A stretch of DNA of 64,000 nt from an uncultured Ellagibacter sp. (GCF_934617235.1 NZ_CAKTTZ010000006.1:15053-79052); one strand, 5' to 3'; numbered from the stretch's first letter, positions 44,012 to 53,446 are shown. Made by a program: numbers and translations. The notes: a model not told the origin generated them from the sequence alone.

Positions 44012-46882
44012 TTATTCCTCGATGGCTTCGTAGCTCATCGTGTAACGCTTGCCCGTTTCCTCGTCGATGAGGCCGTTGGTGGTGGGGTCGTAGGCCCAGC
44101 CATAGTAGGCGTCATGGTAGACGTTGGTCGCGGGGTCGATCAGCCAACCGCTTTCAGGGTTGTAGATGTAGGGCTTGTCGCCGAGGCGAGCGTAACCCTT
44201 CTCACGATCCCAGGTGAGCTGCTCGGGCACGGCGTAGGGAGCATCCTGGCCCGGGTACAGACGGATGCCCGCGAGCTCAGCGATCTCCTCGCGCTCCATC
44301 GTGTACTTCTTGCCGGTGGCCTTGTCCGTAAGGCAGTTCTCAGCGGCAACGTAGTACCAACCGGTGTGGGCATCGACGTACTCGTTGGTCTTCGGGTCGA
44401 TCAGCCAGCCGGAATCGTCCAGACGGAACTGGGTGGAATCCTGATAGACCGCATCGTTTTGCCACTGCCAGCTAAAGCCCTCGGGGATTTCCTTCGTGCA
44501 GGCAGGAGCCTCGAAGGGAAGCTTCTCCCAGCGAAGCACGCGGTGCTTGAGATCCTCGGGGTCGGTGGAGATGCCCGGCGTCTTCGCGCAACCGGGGATG
44601 GACCAGGTCTTGTCCTTGGCGTTCCACTCGTGGTCGGCCTCGGTGCACTTGTAGACCTTGCACATCAGGCCGCGGTTTGCCCAGGAACCGCCCATCGGGT
44701 CGCAATCCCACTCGTCGACAGAAGTGAGGACGTTGGTGTTGGACTCGAGGCAGCCGAACGGGTTGTCCAGGTCGATGTTGGTGTCGCGCTCGGGGAACCA
44801 CCAGCCGCGCGGGACGAACACGACGCGAGGATCGACCTCGGGCTCGACGTTCGCGCGCATCTTGATGCGGCCGCGCTGGGTCTCGATCCAGCACCAGTCG
44901 CCGTACTCGATGCCGAGCTTCTCAGCGAGCTCGGGGTTGATCGAGAAGTACGGGTCGGGGTACAGGTAGCGCATGCCCGGCATCTGGAAGTGCTCGGAGT
45001 GGTGATACGGCATGAAGCCGCCGCCCGTGGTGAGCACGATCGGGTACTCTTCGGCGAGCTCGGGGTTGTCCACCTCGTTCTCGGCGCAGGGCAGGTAGGT
45101 CGGCATGCCAGGATAGCCCAGCTCGCGCAGGATCGTGGAGTTGCACTCAATCTTGCCGGTCGGCGTCCAGAAGCCACCGCGCGTGACGTACTTGTTCTGG
45201 TGCAGCGGCGGATAGTACATGCGGATGTTGTTGACGAAGTCGTTCCAGTCGGCGCAGGGAAGGCCCAGAGGCGCGATGATGTAGGAGTAGACTTCCTCTT
45301 CAGTCTCCCACGGCCAGTTTGCGGGATCCTGTCCGCAGGCCAGGCCGAGCATGCGCCAGAAGGACATGTCGGTGTGACGGTCGAACTTCGGCTGGATAGC
45401 GCGGCGGCCACCCATGACGGAGTCGGTTGCGCCGTAGTGCGTGACGATGGTCGGACGCTCAAGAGCGCCGGCGGCCGGGAACACGTAGTCGGAGAAGAGC
45501 GCTGCCGGGGTCATCCAGTAATCGACGGTGACCAGGAACTCGACCTTCTTCAGGGCGGCGAGCGTCATCTTGGAGTCGCCGTAGGAGTTCACCGGGTTGG
45601 TCGCGTTGCAGATGAGAGCGCGGATCTGATAGGGCTCGCCGGTGAGGATCGCCTTGAACACGCTCGGGCCGTGAGCCTCGCAGAACCACTCTGCGGGAAG
45701 CGTCTTGCCCCAGGTGCGCTTGGCGTTGTTGGAGATGAGCGTGTAGCCGGGCCAAGAGGTCAGCTTGAACTTGTCAGAACCGATCTGCTTCGCCTTCTGC
45801 TCCTCGGGAAGCAGCTCGTTGAGCTCGAGCTCTTCGTCGGTGATGAAGTTGAGAGCAGGGCCGGGCATACCGTCGCCGCCGGGAACCTCGAGGTTGCCGG
45901 TGATGGCGCGCATAAGCTGGCGAGCCTGAGAGCCGGTCGCGGACGCAGGTCCGAACTGGTCCCAAGAGCAGCCCCACTGGATGCAGCCGGGCTTGGTGGT
46001 CGCGTACATGCGAGCAGCCTTGCGGATGTCCTCCGGGTCGAGCCAGGTGATGGGGGCAGCCCATTCCGGCGTGTACGGAGCCATGTGCTCACGCAGCTCC
46101 TCGAAGCCGTCGCACCACTGGTCGACGAACTCGAAGTCATAGAGGAACTCGTTGATGATGACGTTGAGCATCGCGAGCGAGAGCGCGGTGTCCGAGCCCG
46201 GTCGCAGCGGCAGCCACAGGTCTGCCTTGCAGGCGGTTTCGGAGAAACGCGGATCGACGTAGATGATCTTCATGCCCGCGAGCTGAAGGTCAGTGTAGCC
46301 GTGCATGGAGGGCAGCGAAGACGCAGCCGGGTTCATGCCCCAAAGGATCAGGCACTTCGCAGCGCCCAGGTCGGTCTCGAACGGAGACCAGCCGGCGACG
46401 ACCGTCTCGGCCATGAACGTCGGAATCCAGCACAGAAGCGCGTTATGGAAGCCGTTCGGCGTGCCGAACTGGTTCAGGAAGCGACGACGCGCCCAGTCGT
46501 CGGTACGGGTCGTACCACCCGCGGAGGCAACCGCCTCAGCGCCCGACTCTGCCTTGATCTGGTTGAGTCGCTCGGCAACCTCTTTGATTGCCTGGTCGTA
46601 CGGGATCTGCTCCCACTTGTTCTCGCCCTTTTCGCCAGCGCGCTTGAGCGCATGGTTGATGCGGGCGGGATGGTTGACGTGCAAAAGCGCGCTCGTACCG
46701 CGGCAGCACAGACCACCCTGGTTGTTGTAATCGGGATCGCCTTCGATCTTGATTACGTCGCCGTCCTTGACATAGGCAAGGACACCGCAGTTGGCATGGC
46801 AGAAATAGCACTGCGTTCTGATGCGCTCGACGCCTTCGGCGAGTTCGCCGTTCTCGTCGTAAATGCTGACCTTATCAGCCAT
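44012..46882 (-). CDS. Molybdopterin oxidoreductase with C-terminal tandem repeats
   Basis: This 956-residue catalytic subunit has C25-x2-C28-x3-C32-x26-C59 for a [4Fe-4S] cluster and C151 in NALLCWIPT as the likely Mo or W ligand. DMSO-reductase motifs follow (ILWGMNPAASS, VDPRFSETACKADLW, ITGNLEVPGGDG). It is longer than its relatives in the window because of a C-terminal extension with two 46-residue repeats at 824-869 and 911-956 (SGWLIDP..TN.Y.DA, TGK.YTM), 27 of 46 identical. There is no Tat signal. GGGGAAGG precedes the ATG. It heads a three-gene unit with a ferredoxin subunit and NrfD. The substrate is unknown. Confidence 0.88.
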   Translation of the reverse strand: MADKVSIYDENGELAEGVERIRTQCYFCHANCGVLAYVKDGDVIKIEGDPDYNNQGGLCCRGTSALLHVNHPARINHALKRAGEKGENKWEQIPYDQAIKEVAERLNQIKAESGAEAVASAGGTTRTDDWARRRFLNQFGTPNGFHNALLCWIPTFMAETVVAGWSPFETDLGAAKCLILWGMNPAASSLPSMHGYTDLQLAGMKIIYVDPRFSETACKADLWLPLRPGSDTALSLAMLNVIINEFLYDFEFVDQWCDGFEELREHMAPYTPEWAAPITWLDPEDIRKAARMYATTKPGCIQWGCSWDQFGPASATGSQARQLMRAITGNLEVPGGDGMPGPALNFITDEELELNELLPEEQKAKQIGSDKFKLTSWPGYTLISNNAKRTWGKTLPAEWFCEAHGPSVFKAILTGEPYQIRALICNATNPVNSYGDSKMTLAALKKVEFLVTVDYWMTPAALFSDYVFPAAGALERPTIVTHYGATDSVMGGRRAIQPKFDRHTDMSFWRMLGLACGQDPANWPWETEEEVYSYIIAPLGLPCADWNDFVNNIRMYYPPLHQNKYVTRGGFWTPTGKIECNSTILRELGYPGMPTYLPCAENEVDNPELAEEYPIVLTTGGGFMPYHHSEHFQMPGMRYLYPDPYFSINPELAEKLGIEYGDWCWIETQRGRIKMRANVEPEVDPRVVFVPRGWWFPERDTNIDLDNPFGCLESNTNVLTSVDEWDCDPMGGSWANRGLMCKVYKCTEADHEWNAKDKTWSIPGCAKTPGISTDPEDLKHRVLRWEKLPFEAPACTKEIPEGFSWQWQNDAVYQDSTQFRLDDSGWLIDPKTNEYVDAHTGWYYVAAENCLTDKATGKKYTMEREEIAELAGIRLYPGQDAPYAVPEQLTWDREKGYARLGDKPYIYNPESGWLIDPATNVYHDAYYGWAYDPTTNGLIDEETGKRYTMSYEAIEE

Positions 46883-47305
46883 CTACCTTCCCCTCTTCTT
46901 CTCGTCCTACAGACACCTACTATTCGGTTCGTCGGGTTTTGCGACCTGCGCATTGTCCGAAAACGCATAGTACGCCCCGACGCGTTGACAGCGGTAGTGT
47001 ACGGAAGAGCCCTTCTGCAAGCATCGCCCCGCCAGTCTGAATTCCCCCGACGGATAAACCTTTCAGTATGAGCCAGGAATAAGCCTTCCTTTATGCCACC
47101 ACTCGCCGATTTCGCGGCACCGAACGCGAAAAAACACAGGTATAGACCCGTGGCTTGACGCGAACGACTATTCGACCGAATCTTCGTTAGGGATTATAGC
47201 TATTGCCTACGGACTGCCGCGATACTTCGTCCCCCCAAAGGGGCTGCTTTGCATGGCGAGCGGGGTATAATCGGCGGCGTATGGCGCAACGAGAAAGAGA
47301 CCCTT
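46883..47305. promoter_or_regulatory. Divergent intergenic region
   Basis: These 423 bases contain no gene I can support. TATAAT at 47266-47271 is a probable -10 box for the metallo-beta-lactamase gene; its -35 is unclear. The left half must carry the promoter of the molybdopterin operon, but I could not place it with confidence. Confidence 0.45.
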
Positions 47306-48097
47306 ATGAAAAAGCACACTTTCACCTTTATGGGCACGGGCGCGGGCTGCGGCGTGCCCTCGTTTTTCTGCGATTGCCCCGCATGCGAGGAGGCGCGGGC
47401 GAATCCGCGCGCGAGGCGCGGAGATTGCGGGACTATGATCCGCGGCGAGAAGACGCTTTTCATCGACACGCCCCCCGACCTGCGCCATCAGTGCATTCGC
47501 GAGAACGTGCGGCGCATTGACGAGGTCTTGTACACCCATTGCCACTCCGACCATGTGGGAGGGCTTTTGGAACTCGAGTACCTCGTGCAGCTGAAGCAGA
47601 AAGAGGCGCTCCCCATCTACGGCAGCGCCGAGACGCTCGCGGGCATCGCGCAGGAGTTCCACTACATGACCTATGCGCTCGACATGCGCGAGATTGCGCC
47701 GATGGACACGGTTGAATTCGACGGCGTGAAATACACGGCGCTCCCCTGCACCCACGCTGCGGGCACCTACGGTTATCTCATCGAGACCGACGGCACGCGC
47801 ATGCTCTACGCCTCCGACACCGGGAAGCTGCCGCCCGAGACCTACGAGCGCCTGCAGGATATCGACATCCTCGCGATGGACGCGACCTTCTGGAAGAACA
47901 ACTGGTCCCCCGCCGCGCACCACAGCGTGCAGGAATGCATCGAGGAAGGGCTTTCGCTGAATGCGGGCAAGATCTACCTCACGCACCTGTGCATGCACTA
48001 CGACGAGCCGATCACGCTCGTGGAGCTAGAGGAATTCCTCGCGCAGTACGAAGGCCGCGTCGAGGCCGCCCACGACGGGCTCACGTTTGAGATTTAG
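47306..48097 (+). CDS. Metallo-beta-lactamase-fold hydrolase, PhnP-like
   Basis: This 263-residue protein has the metal motif THCHSDHVGG (HxHxDH), the early FMGTGAGCGVPSFFCDCPACEEA with its Cys set typical of PhnP-like phosphodiesterases, and ALPCTHAAGTYGYL and MLYASDTGKL for the remaining ligands. PhnP cleaves cyclic ribose phosphates; no other phn gene is present. The ATG at 47306 (MKKHTF) is favoured over one at 47249. It is convergent with pheT. Confidence 0.85.
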   Translation: MKKHTFTFMGTGAGCGVPSFFCDCPACEEARANPRARRGDCGTMIRGEKTLFIDTPPDLRHQCIRENVRRIDEVLYTHCHSDHVGGLLELEYLVQLKQKEALPIYGSAETLAGIAQEFHYMTYALDMREIAPMDTVEFDGVKYTALPCTHAAGTYGYLIETDGTRMLYASDTGKLPPETYERLQDIDILAMDATFWKNNWSPAAHHSVQECIEEGLSLNAGKIYLTHLCMHYDEPITLVELEEFLAQYEGRVEAAHDGLTFEI

Positions 48098-48100
48098 TGC

Positions 48101-48129
48101 TTGACCACTAATAGATGGCGTCCTATACT
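48101..48129 (+). promoter_or_regulatory. Orphan sigma-70-type promoter
   Basis: TTGACC (48101-48106), a 17-base spacer and TATACT (48124-48129) make one of the best promoters in the window. It begins 3 bases after the hydrolase stop and points into the hairpin at 48148, with no gene on that strand beyond. Confidence 0.55.
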
Positions 48130-48147
48130 ATAGGAGGTCTGAAACAC

Positions 48148-48183
48148 AAAGAGCCGAGGATGCCGCCACATCCTCGGCTCTTT
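48148..48183. terminator. Bidirectional terminator at the pheT 3' end
   Basis: AAAGAGCCGAGGATG pairs perfectly (15 bases) with CATCCTCGGCTCTTT around a 6-base loop. It serves pheT and the hydrolase gene or the short RNA from 48101. Confidence 0.85.
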
Positions 48184-48202
48184 CATTATGGGACGAGTGC
48201 TT

Positions 48203-50665
48203 CTACCCGCGGACTTCGGCACCTGTCGCCGAGCACACCTTCTTCACCATGCGCTCGTGCGCCTTCTCCGCCTCGTCGCTCGTGAGCGTGCGATCGACAG
48301 CGCGATAGGTAAGCGCGTACGCCATCGACTTCTTGCCGGCGCCGAGGCGCTTCTCGTCACGGTAAACGTCGAACAAGCGCACGTCTTCCAAAAGCTTTCC
48401 GCCGGCAGACGTCATGCACTGGACGAGACGCTCGTGGGTGACGTCCTCGTCGACGACGAACGCGATGTCCATCGACACTGCGGGGAACGTGGGCACGTCG
48501 ACGTAGTCGCGCGCAGGACGCGCCGCACGCTCGAGCGCCTCGAGATCGAGCTCGAAGGCGACGACGGGCGCCGCCGCGTCGTAGGCAGCCACGGCGAGCG
48601 GATGGAGCTCGCCCACCCAGCCAAGCGACGTGCCGCCCGAGAGCATCTCGGCTGCGCGACCGGGCTGCAGCTGCGGCGCCTCGTCGGCGGTGAGCGCCCT
48701 GAAACGCACCTTGGGAAGCGCAAGCTCACGCGCGAGGTTCTCGAGCACGCCCTTGCCGTCGAAGAAATCGTAGGGAGCGGGCGACTCGTTCCAGCCGGCG
48801 TCGCGCACGGCACCAGCCAAAACGCCGGCGAGCTTCTCGCGCTCCTTGGGCTTCTTCTTGCCCTCGTGGGCGAAGAACACGCGGCCCATCTCGTAGAGCT
48901 GGATGTTCTTCACGCCGCGGTTCTGGTTGTGAGCGATGGAGCGCAGGAGACCGGGAATGATGCTTTGGCGCATGACCGACTGCTCGGCGTTCATCGGGTT
49001 CAGAAGCTCGACGGCCTGGCCTAAGCCCTCAAGCGGCAGGCGCAAACGCTCGATTTCGCTCGGCTCGGCGAACGAGTAGGTCATCGTCTCGTTCATGCCG
49101 CAGGCGCGCAGCGTGTCGTTGACCTTGTTCTTCACGTGCTGCTCGTGGCTTACCGTGCCGAAGCGGCCGCGACCGCCGGGAAGCGTGGCCTCGATCTGAT
49201 CCATGCCGTACAGGCGCAGCACTTCCTCGTAGAGGTCGATCTCACGCGGCAGGTCGGGGCGGAACGTCGGCGACGTGACCGCGAGCGTGTCGGCATCCGC
49301 GCCGTCTTCCACTTTGCAGCCCAGACGCCCAAGGATCTCCACGATGAAATCGCGGGAGATGTTCGCACCCATCATCGCGTTGAAGCGCGGGATGCGGAAG
49401 GTGAGGTGAGCCTCTTCGGAGACGTTCGGCCACTCGTCCACGATGCCCGCACCGCCGCCGACAGAGCCCGACACCTGGCCGCCGGCGACTTCCACGATGA
49501 GCGCCGCTGCGGCAGCAGAACGCTCGTCGATACCGTGATCGTCCACGCCGCGCTCGTAGCGCATGGAGCTCTCGGAGATGAGGCCCAGGTTGCGCGAGGT
49601 GCGCGAGGTACGGCCCGGCTCGAAGGTCGCCGTCTCGAGCAGGATGTCGGTGGTCTCCTCGGTGACCTCGGTGTCGAGGCCGCCCATGACGCCCGCGAGC
49701 GCCACAGGGCCAAGCTCGGGCGTGGCGATGACGGTCATGTCGGAAGTAAGCATGCGCTCCACTTCGTCGAGCGTGGTAAACTTCGCGCCGTCCTCAGCCT
49801 CGCGAATCACCACATGGGCGCGCCCATCTGCGCCTTTCAGCTTGTTCAAGTCGAAAGCGTGCAGCGGCTGGCCGAACAGGAACAGGATGTAGTTCGTCAC
49901 GTCGACGATGTTGTTGATGGAACGCTGCCCGATAGCAGCGAGGCGCTCGACCATCCAGTCAGGCGACGGGCCCACCTTCACGCCGCGGATGACGCGGGCA
50001 GAATAGCGCGGGCAGCGCACGGAGTCCTCGATATTCACGGCGACGTCGTCGATACCGTCGTCGACAAGCTCGAGCTTCGCGGCCATCTCGTCGAGCGGGT
50101 TTTTCCAATCGCGGCGATACATTGCACCCATCTCGCGCGCGAGCCCCACGATCGAAAGGCTGTCGGGACGATTCGGCGTGATCTCCAAATCGAGCACCGT
50201 GTCGGTCAGCTTCAGGTAGTCGGCGATGGGAGTGCCCACCGGGGCGTCGTCGGGGAGGACCCAGATGCCCTCGTGGTCAGAGCCCAGCCCCAGCTCACGT
50301 CGCGAGCAGCACATGCCCGCGCTCGCCACGCCGCGCAGCTTCGACTTCTTGATCTTGAAGTCGCCGGGGAGCACAGCCCCCACGGTCGCGACGGGAAGCT
50401 TGATACCCGCCTTGATGTTCGGTGCACCGCACACGATTTGCACAGGCTCGCCCGCGCCCGTGTTCACCGCGACCACGTGCATGTGATCGGAATCGGGATG
50501 CGGCTCGCAGGTCTCAACGTAGCCCACGACCACGCCGTCGAACGTGGCGCCGAGCACCTCGACGCCTTCGACGCCCGTACCCGTAAGGTCGAGCTTGTCG
50601 CAGAGCGCCTTAGTGTCAGTCGGCACCTCCACGTATTCGTTAAGCCATTTCAGCGATACTTTCAT
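48203..50665 (-). CDS. pheT: Phenylalanyl-tRNA synthetase beta subunit
   Basis: PheT forms the (alpha-beta)2 synthetase with PheS and edits mischarged Tyr. The 820 residues start MKVSLKWLNEYVEVP, followed by the tRNA-binding EMAP-like domain (GYVETCEPHPDSDHMHVVAVN), B3/B4 editing region, B5 (TFRIPRFNAMMGANIS) and a C-terminal anticodon-binding FDX-ACB domain (FPAVSMDIAFVVDEDVTHERL). The ATG at 50665 follows GAAAGAGAGAG. It is in an operon with pheS, split by a palindromic element. Confidence 0.96.
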   Translation of the reverse strand: MKVSLKWLNEYVEVPTDTKALCDKLDLTGTGVEGVEVLGATFDGVVVGYVETCEPHPDSDHMHVVAVNTGAGEPVQIVCGAPNIKAGIKLPVATVGAVLPGDFKIKKSKLRGVASAGMCCSRRELGLGSDHEGIWVLPDDAPVGTPIADYLKLTDTVLDLEITPNRPDSLSIVGLAREMGAMYRRDWKNPLDEMAAKLELVDDGIDDVAVNIEDSVRCPRYSARVIRGVKVGPSPDWMVERLAAIGQRSINNIVDVTNYILFLFGQPLHAFDLNKLKGADGRAHVVIREAEDGAKFTTLDEVERMLTSDMTVIATPELGPVALAGVMGGLDTEVTEETTDILLETATFEPGRTSRTSRNLGLISESSMRYERGVDDHGIDERSAAAAALIVEVAGGQVSGSVGGGAGIVDEWPNVSEEAHLTFRIPRFNAMMGANISRDFIVEILGRLGCKVEDGADADTLAVTSPTFRPDLPREIDLYEEVLRLYGMDQIEATLPGGRGRFGTVSHEQHVKNKVNDTLRACGMNETMTYSFAEPSEIERLRLPLEGLGQAVELLNPMNAEQSVMRQSIIPGLLRSIAHNQNRGVKNIQLYEMGRVFFAHEGKKKPKEREKLAGVLAGAVRDAGWNESPAPYDFFDGKGVLENLARELALPKVRFRALTADEAPQLQPGRAAEMLSGGTSLGWVGELHPLAVAAYDAAAPVVAFELDLEALERAARPARDYVDVPTFPAVSMDIAFVVDEDVTHERLVQCMTSAGGKLLEDVRLFDVYRDEKRLGAGKKSMAYALTYRAVDRTLTSDEAEKAHERMVKKVCSATGAEVRG

Positions 50666-50695
50666 GACTCTCTCTTTCTTGCAATTTGCCTTGTA

Positions 50696-50814
50696 GCGTT
50701 TGAGCTCGGCAGGCGTGCGCCACGCGCAGTTCCGCACGAGCCGAACAGCCCAGTGGGCTGTTCGTGCGAGTCAGGACTGTTTGAGCATGGCGTACGTCGG
50801 CCGAGCTCAAACGC
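50696..50814. repeat. Long hairpin element between pheS and pheT
   Basis: The core 50728-50764 (37 bases) is identical to 59418-59454 and centres on CGAACAGCCCAGTGGGCTG. It is flanked by 30-base outer arms at 50696-50725 and 50785-50814 that are inverted copies of each other (26 of 30) but unlike the arms of the other copy. The element fills most of the pheS-pheT gap. Confidence 0.85.
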
Positions 50815-50824
50815 GGTCCTGCAT

Positions 50825-51907
50825 TTAGAACTGGCGAAGGAAGCGCATGTCGCCTTCGAGGAGCATGCGCAGGTCGGGCACGTTGTACTTCAGGCACGCC
50901 ACGCGCTCGACACCGACGCCGAACGCAAAGCCGGAGTATTCCTCCGGATCGATGCCCGACATGGTGAGCACGTTCGGATCGACCATGCCGCAGCCGAGGA
51001 TTTCCAGCCAGCCCGTGCCCTTGCACATACGGCAGCGCTCGCCGTCATGCAGGTGCCCCGTGCCGCCGCACACGCCACAGGAGACGTCGGCCTCGGCGGA
51101 GGGCTCGGTGAACGGGAAGTAGTGTGCGCGGAAGCGAGTCTTGCGATCGGGCCCGAACATCTGCTTGCAGAAGTAGTCGAGCGTGCCCTTAAGGTCGCCG
51201 AACGAGATCCCCTTGTCGATGACCAGGCCCTCGATCTGGGTGAACTGCGGGAGATGCGAAGGGTCAGCCACGTCGCGGCGATACACCTTGCCGGGAGCGA
51301 TGATGTAGATCGGCGGCTTTTGATCCTCCATCACGTGCACCTGCACACCGGAGGTCTGCGTGCGCAGAAGCACGTCGGACTCGCCGCGCACAGACGACGC
51401 CTCGCCCGAAAGGTCGCGCACGTAGAACGTGTCCTGCATCGAGCGGGACGGATGGTCCTTCGGGGCGTTCAGCGCCTCGAAGTTGTAGTAGTCGGTCTCG
51501 ACCTCGGGGCCGTGGACGACGGTGTAGCCCAGGCCGAGGAAGATCTCCGACACCTCGTCGGTGATCGCGTTGATCAGATGGCGCGTGCCCATCTGCTGCG
51601 CGCGACCGGGGAGCGTGACATCGACGGCGCTTGCGTCGATTGCGGCCTCCAACTCGGCAGCTGCGAGCTTCTTCTTGCGGGCTTCGAGAGCCTCTTCCAC
51701 CACATTGCGCACCTCGTTGACCGTCTTGCCGACGACGGCGCGCTCCTCCTTCGCGACTTTGCCCATGCCGCGCAGGTAGCCCGTGAGCGTACCCGCCTTG
51801 CCGAGCACCGCCACGCGCACGCTCTCGAGCGCCGCCGACGTGTCGGCTTCCGCGATGCGCGCAAGGGTTTGCTCACGCAGTTGCGCGAGCTCGTCCGTGA
51901 TCGCCAT
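50825..51907 (-). CDS. pheS: Phenylalanyl-tRNA synthetase alpha subunit
   Basis: PheS is the catalytic class II subunit. The 360 residues have an N-terminal coiled coil, motif 1 (EVETDYYNFEALNAPKDHP), motif 2 (KVYRRDVADPSHLPQFTQIEG) and motif 3 (FAFGVGVERVACLKY). A zinc-type insertion, CGVCGGTGHLHDGERCRMCKG, lies near residue 275. The ATG at 51907 follows GGTGAAGG. Expression is controlled by the T-box leader upstream. Confidence 0.96.
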   Translation of the reverse strand: MAITDELAQLREQTLARIAEADTSAALESVRVAVLGKAGTLTGYLRGMGKVAKEERAVVGKTVNEVRNVVEEALEARKKKLAAAELEAAIDASAVDVTLPGRAQQMGTRHLINAITDEVSEIFLGLGYTVVHGPEVETDYYNFEALNAPKDHPSRSMQDTFYVRDLSGEASSVRGESDVLLRTQTSGVQVHVMEDQKPPIYIIAPGKVYRRDVADPSHLPQFTQIEGLVIDKGISFGDLKGTLDYFCKQMFGPDRKTRFRAHYFPFTEPSAEADVSCGVCGGTGHLHDGERCRMCKGTGWLEILGCGMVDPNVLTMSGIDPEEYSGFAFGVGVERVACLKYNVPDLRMLLEGDMRFLRQF

Positions 51908-51965
51908 AATCACCTTCACCTCTCATATCGAGCGCCCCACCTGGCCCAAAGGGCGCTCCGCCAAT

Positions 51966-52317
51966 AAAAAAGGGCTTGCCATCTCGCCCTGGAAGACGCC
52001 CGCCTTCGCGTTCGCCTTCATTTCCAAGGACGAGAGACAAGCCCTCGCGGTACCACCCTGGTTGACACCTTCCCGAAACGCCGCCGAAAACGCGATGCCA
52101 CGTGAAAGATATCCACTCGTTTCGCCCGATAACGGCGGCGAACCGTCGTGCCCTACTTCGTTCGTCTCGCGGGATGACCCCGCGTCCGTGTTCAGGCGCG
52201 CTGCTCGGAAGGGAATCGCACGCCGCATCGCTTGGGGCCTTTCAGCCGATGAACCCCATCTCTGGAAGCTTCGCCGTACGTGCGCTGTCTTCGTCATCGC
52301 ATGTGGAAGAGAGTATA
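51966..52317 (-). promoter_or_regulatory. T-box leader (Phe) of pheST
   Basis: On the minus strand the T-box sequence AGGGTGGTACCGCG is at 52059-52046. It is followed by a terminator, GGGCTTG/CAAGCCC (arms 52038-52044 and 51972-51978), with a T-run at 51966-51971. Upstream, GGGTTCATC carries a candidate UUC specifier at 52253-52251. A -10 box TATACT is at 52317-52312. Uncharged tRNA-Phe would stabilise the antiterminator and switch on pheST. Confidence 0.9.
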
Positions 52318-52566
52318 GCGCAAGGATCGCCCGTCATGGGGAAAATCCACAACGCAGGATGCGGGGACGGGTTCGCCAAGGGACGAGCGGAGCAGTTGCC
52401 GAGCGGCCCGGCAAAAGGAAAAGCGCGATAGCCGCCGGAAGCAACATACCCCCATGCAGGAGAACCGAGGCCAACATAAAGGGGGATTCGCCGACTCGAA
52501 AAGCCGCTGAAACAGGCACATGCTACCATGGGCTCCTATCCGATTGCTCGGGAAGGAGCCCTTTTC

Positions 52567-53301
52567 ATGTGCGATGCGCCCTCATGCGATTCTGTTGCCC
52601 CGCGGGAGAGTGAGCCTGATAGCGCGAGGGAGGATGCGCCCGCTGGCGTATGTGCGCCCGAAAGCCCGCATGCCTCCGCTGCTGGTTGCACGTCTGCAGA
52701 CTCGCAGCTGCGCATCCGCCTGGCATCGGCCGACGACGCGGACGGCATCCGGGCGGTGTACGCTCCTTTCATCGACACGCCCGTGACCTTCGAAGAGGAA
52801 GTGCCCTCGCGCGAGGCATACCGCGAGCGCATCGCGCGCATCTGCGAAAAGCACCCTTGCCTCGTGGCGGAAGCAGGCGGGCGCATCGTCGGGTTCGCCT
52901 ATGCCCACGAGCTGCGCGAACGCGTCGCCTTCCAGTGGAACGCCGAGCTTTCCGTCTATCTTGCGCCCGCTGCGCAGGGCCGTGGCGCAGGGCGTCGCCT
53001 GTACGCCGCGCTCATCGAGCTTCTGCGCCTTATGGGTGTGAAGGCGGTCTACGGCGTGGTGACCTCCCCCAATGCTGCGAGCGAGCGCTTGCACCGCACG
53101 TTCGGGTTCGCGCTCATGGGAGTGCAGCCGCACGCGGGCTTCACCTGCGGCGCTTGGCACGACGTCACCTGGTACGTGCGCGAAATCGCCCCCTTCGAGG
53201 ACGCACCCGCGCCGCCCGCTCCCTTCCCCACGTACGCAAGCGCGCACCCCGCCCAAATAAGCGAGGTCATCGCGCAAGCGAACGAGAGTCTGCGCTTGTA
53301 G
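52567..53301 (+). CDS. GNAT acetyltransferase, phosphinothricin-type
   Basis: This 244-residue protein has a Cys/Ser-rich N-terminal stretch of about 45 residues and then a PAT-like GNAT domain: IRLASADDADGIRAVYAPFIDTPVTFEEEVPS, LSVYLAPAAQGRGAGRRLY (acetyl-CoA loop) and ASERLHRTFGFALMGVQPHAG with GAWHDVTWY. The family acetylates phosphinothricin, methionine sulfoximine or related amino acids. The ATG at 52567 with GGAAGGAG upstream is preferred to that at 52528. Confidence 0.85.
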   Translation: MCDAPSCDSVAPRESEPDSAREDAPAGVCAPESPHASAAGCTSADSQLRIRLASADDADGIRAVYAPFIDTPVTFEEEVPSREAYRERIARICEKHPCLVAEAGGRIVGFAYAHELRERVAFQWNAELSVYLAPAAQGRGAGRRLYAALIELLRLMGVKAVYGVVTSPNAASERLHRTFGFALMGVQPHAGFTCGAWHDVTWYVREIAPFEDAPAPPAPFPTYASAHPAQISEVIAQANESLRL

Positions 53302-53378
53302 CGAACTCGGGAAGAGCGGCACAGACCCGCAGTTGAAACCCGCGCCGCGGCCTTTCCCCGCACGCAGCTCGCATAAAA

Positions 53379-53416
53379 AAGCGCGGGTGCAAGCCTCGCA
53401 GCCCGCACCCGCGCTT
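53379..53416. terminator. Bidirectional terminator
   Basis: AAGCGCGGGTGC pairs perfectly with GCACCCGCGCTT. On the minus strand it is followed by T6, so it mainly serves the symporter gene. Confidence 0.85.
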
Positions 53417-53446
53417 GATTGCACGCGCGCCTCTTTCAGAAAGCGC

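Noticed and set aside
44114..47071. Very long plus-strand frame opposite the 956-residue molybdoenzyme
   Set aside because: It is a shadow of a real gene with clear motifs on the minus strand. Similar shadows opposite 11799-14144 and pheST were rejected for the same reason.
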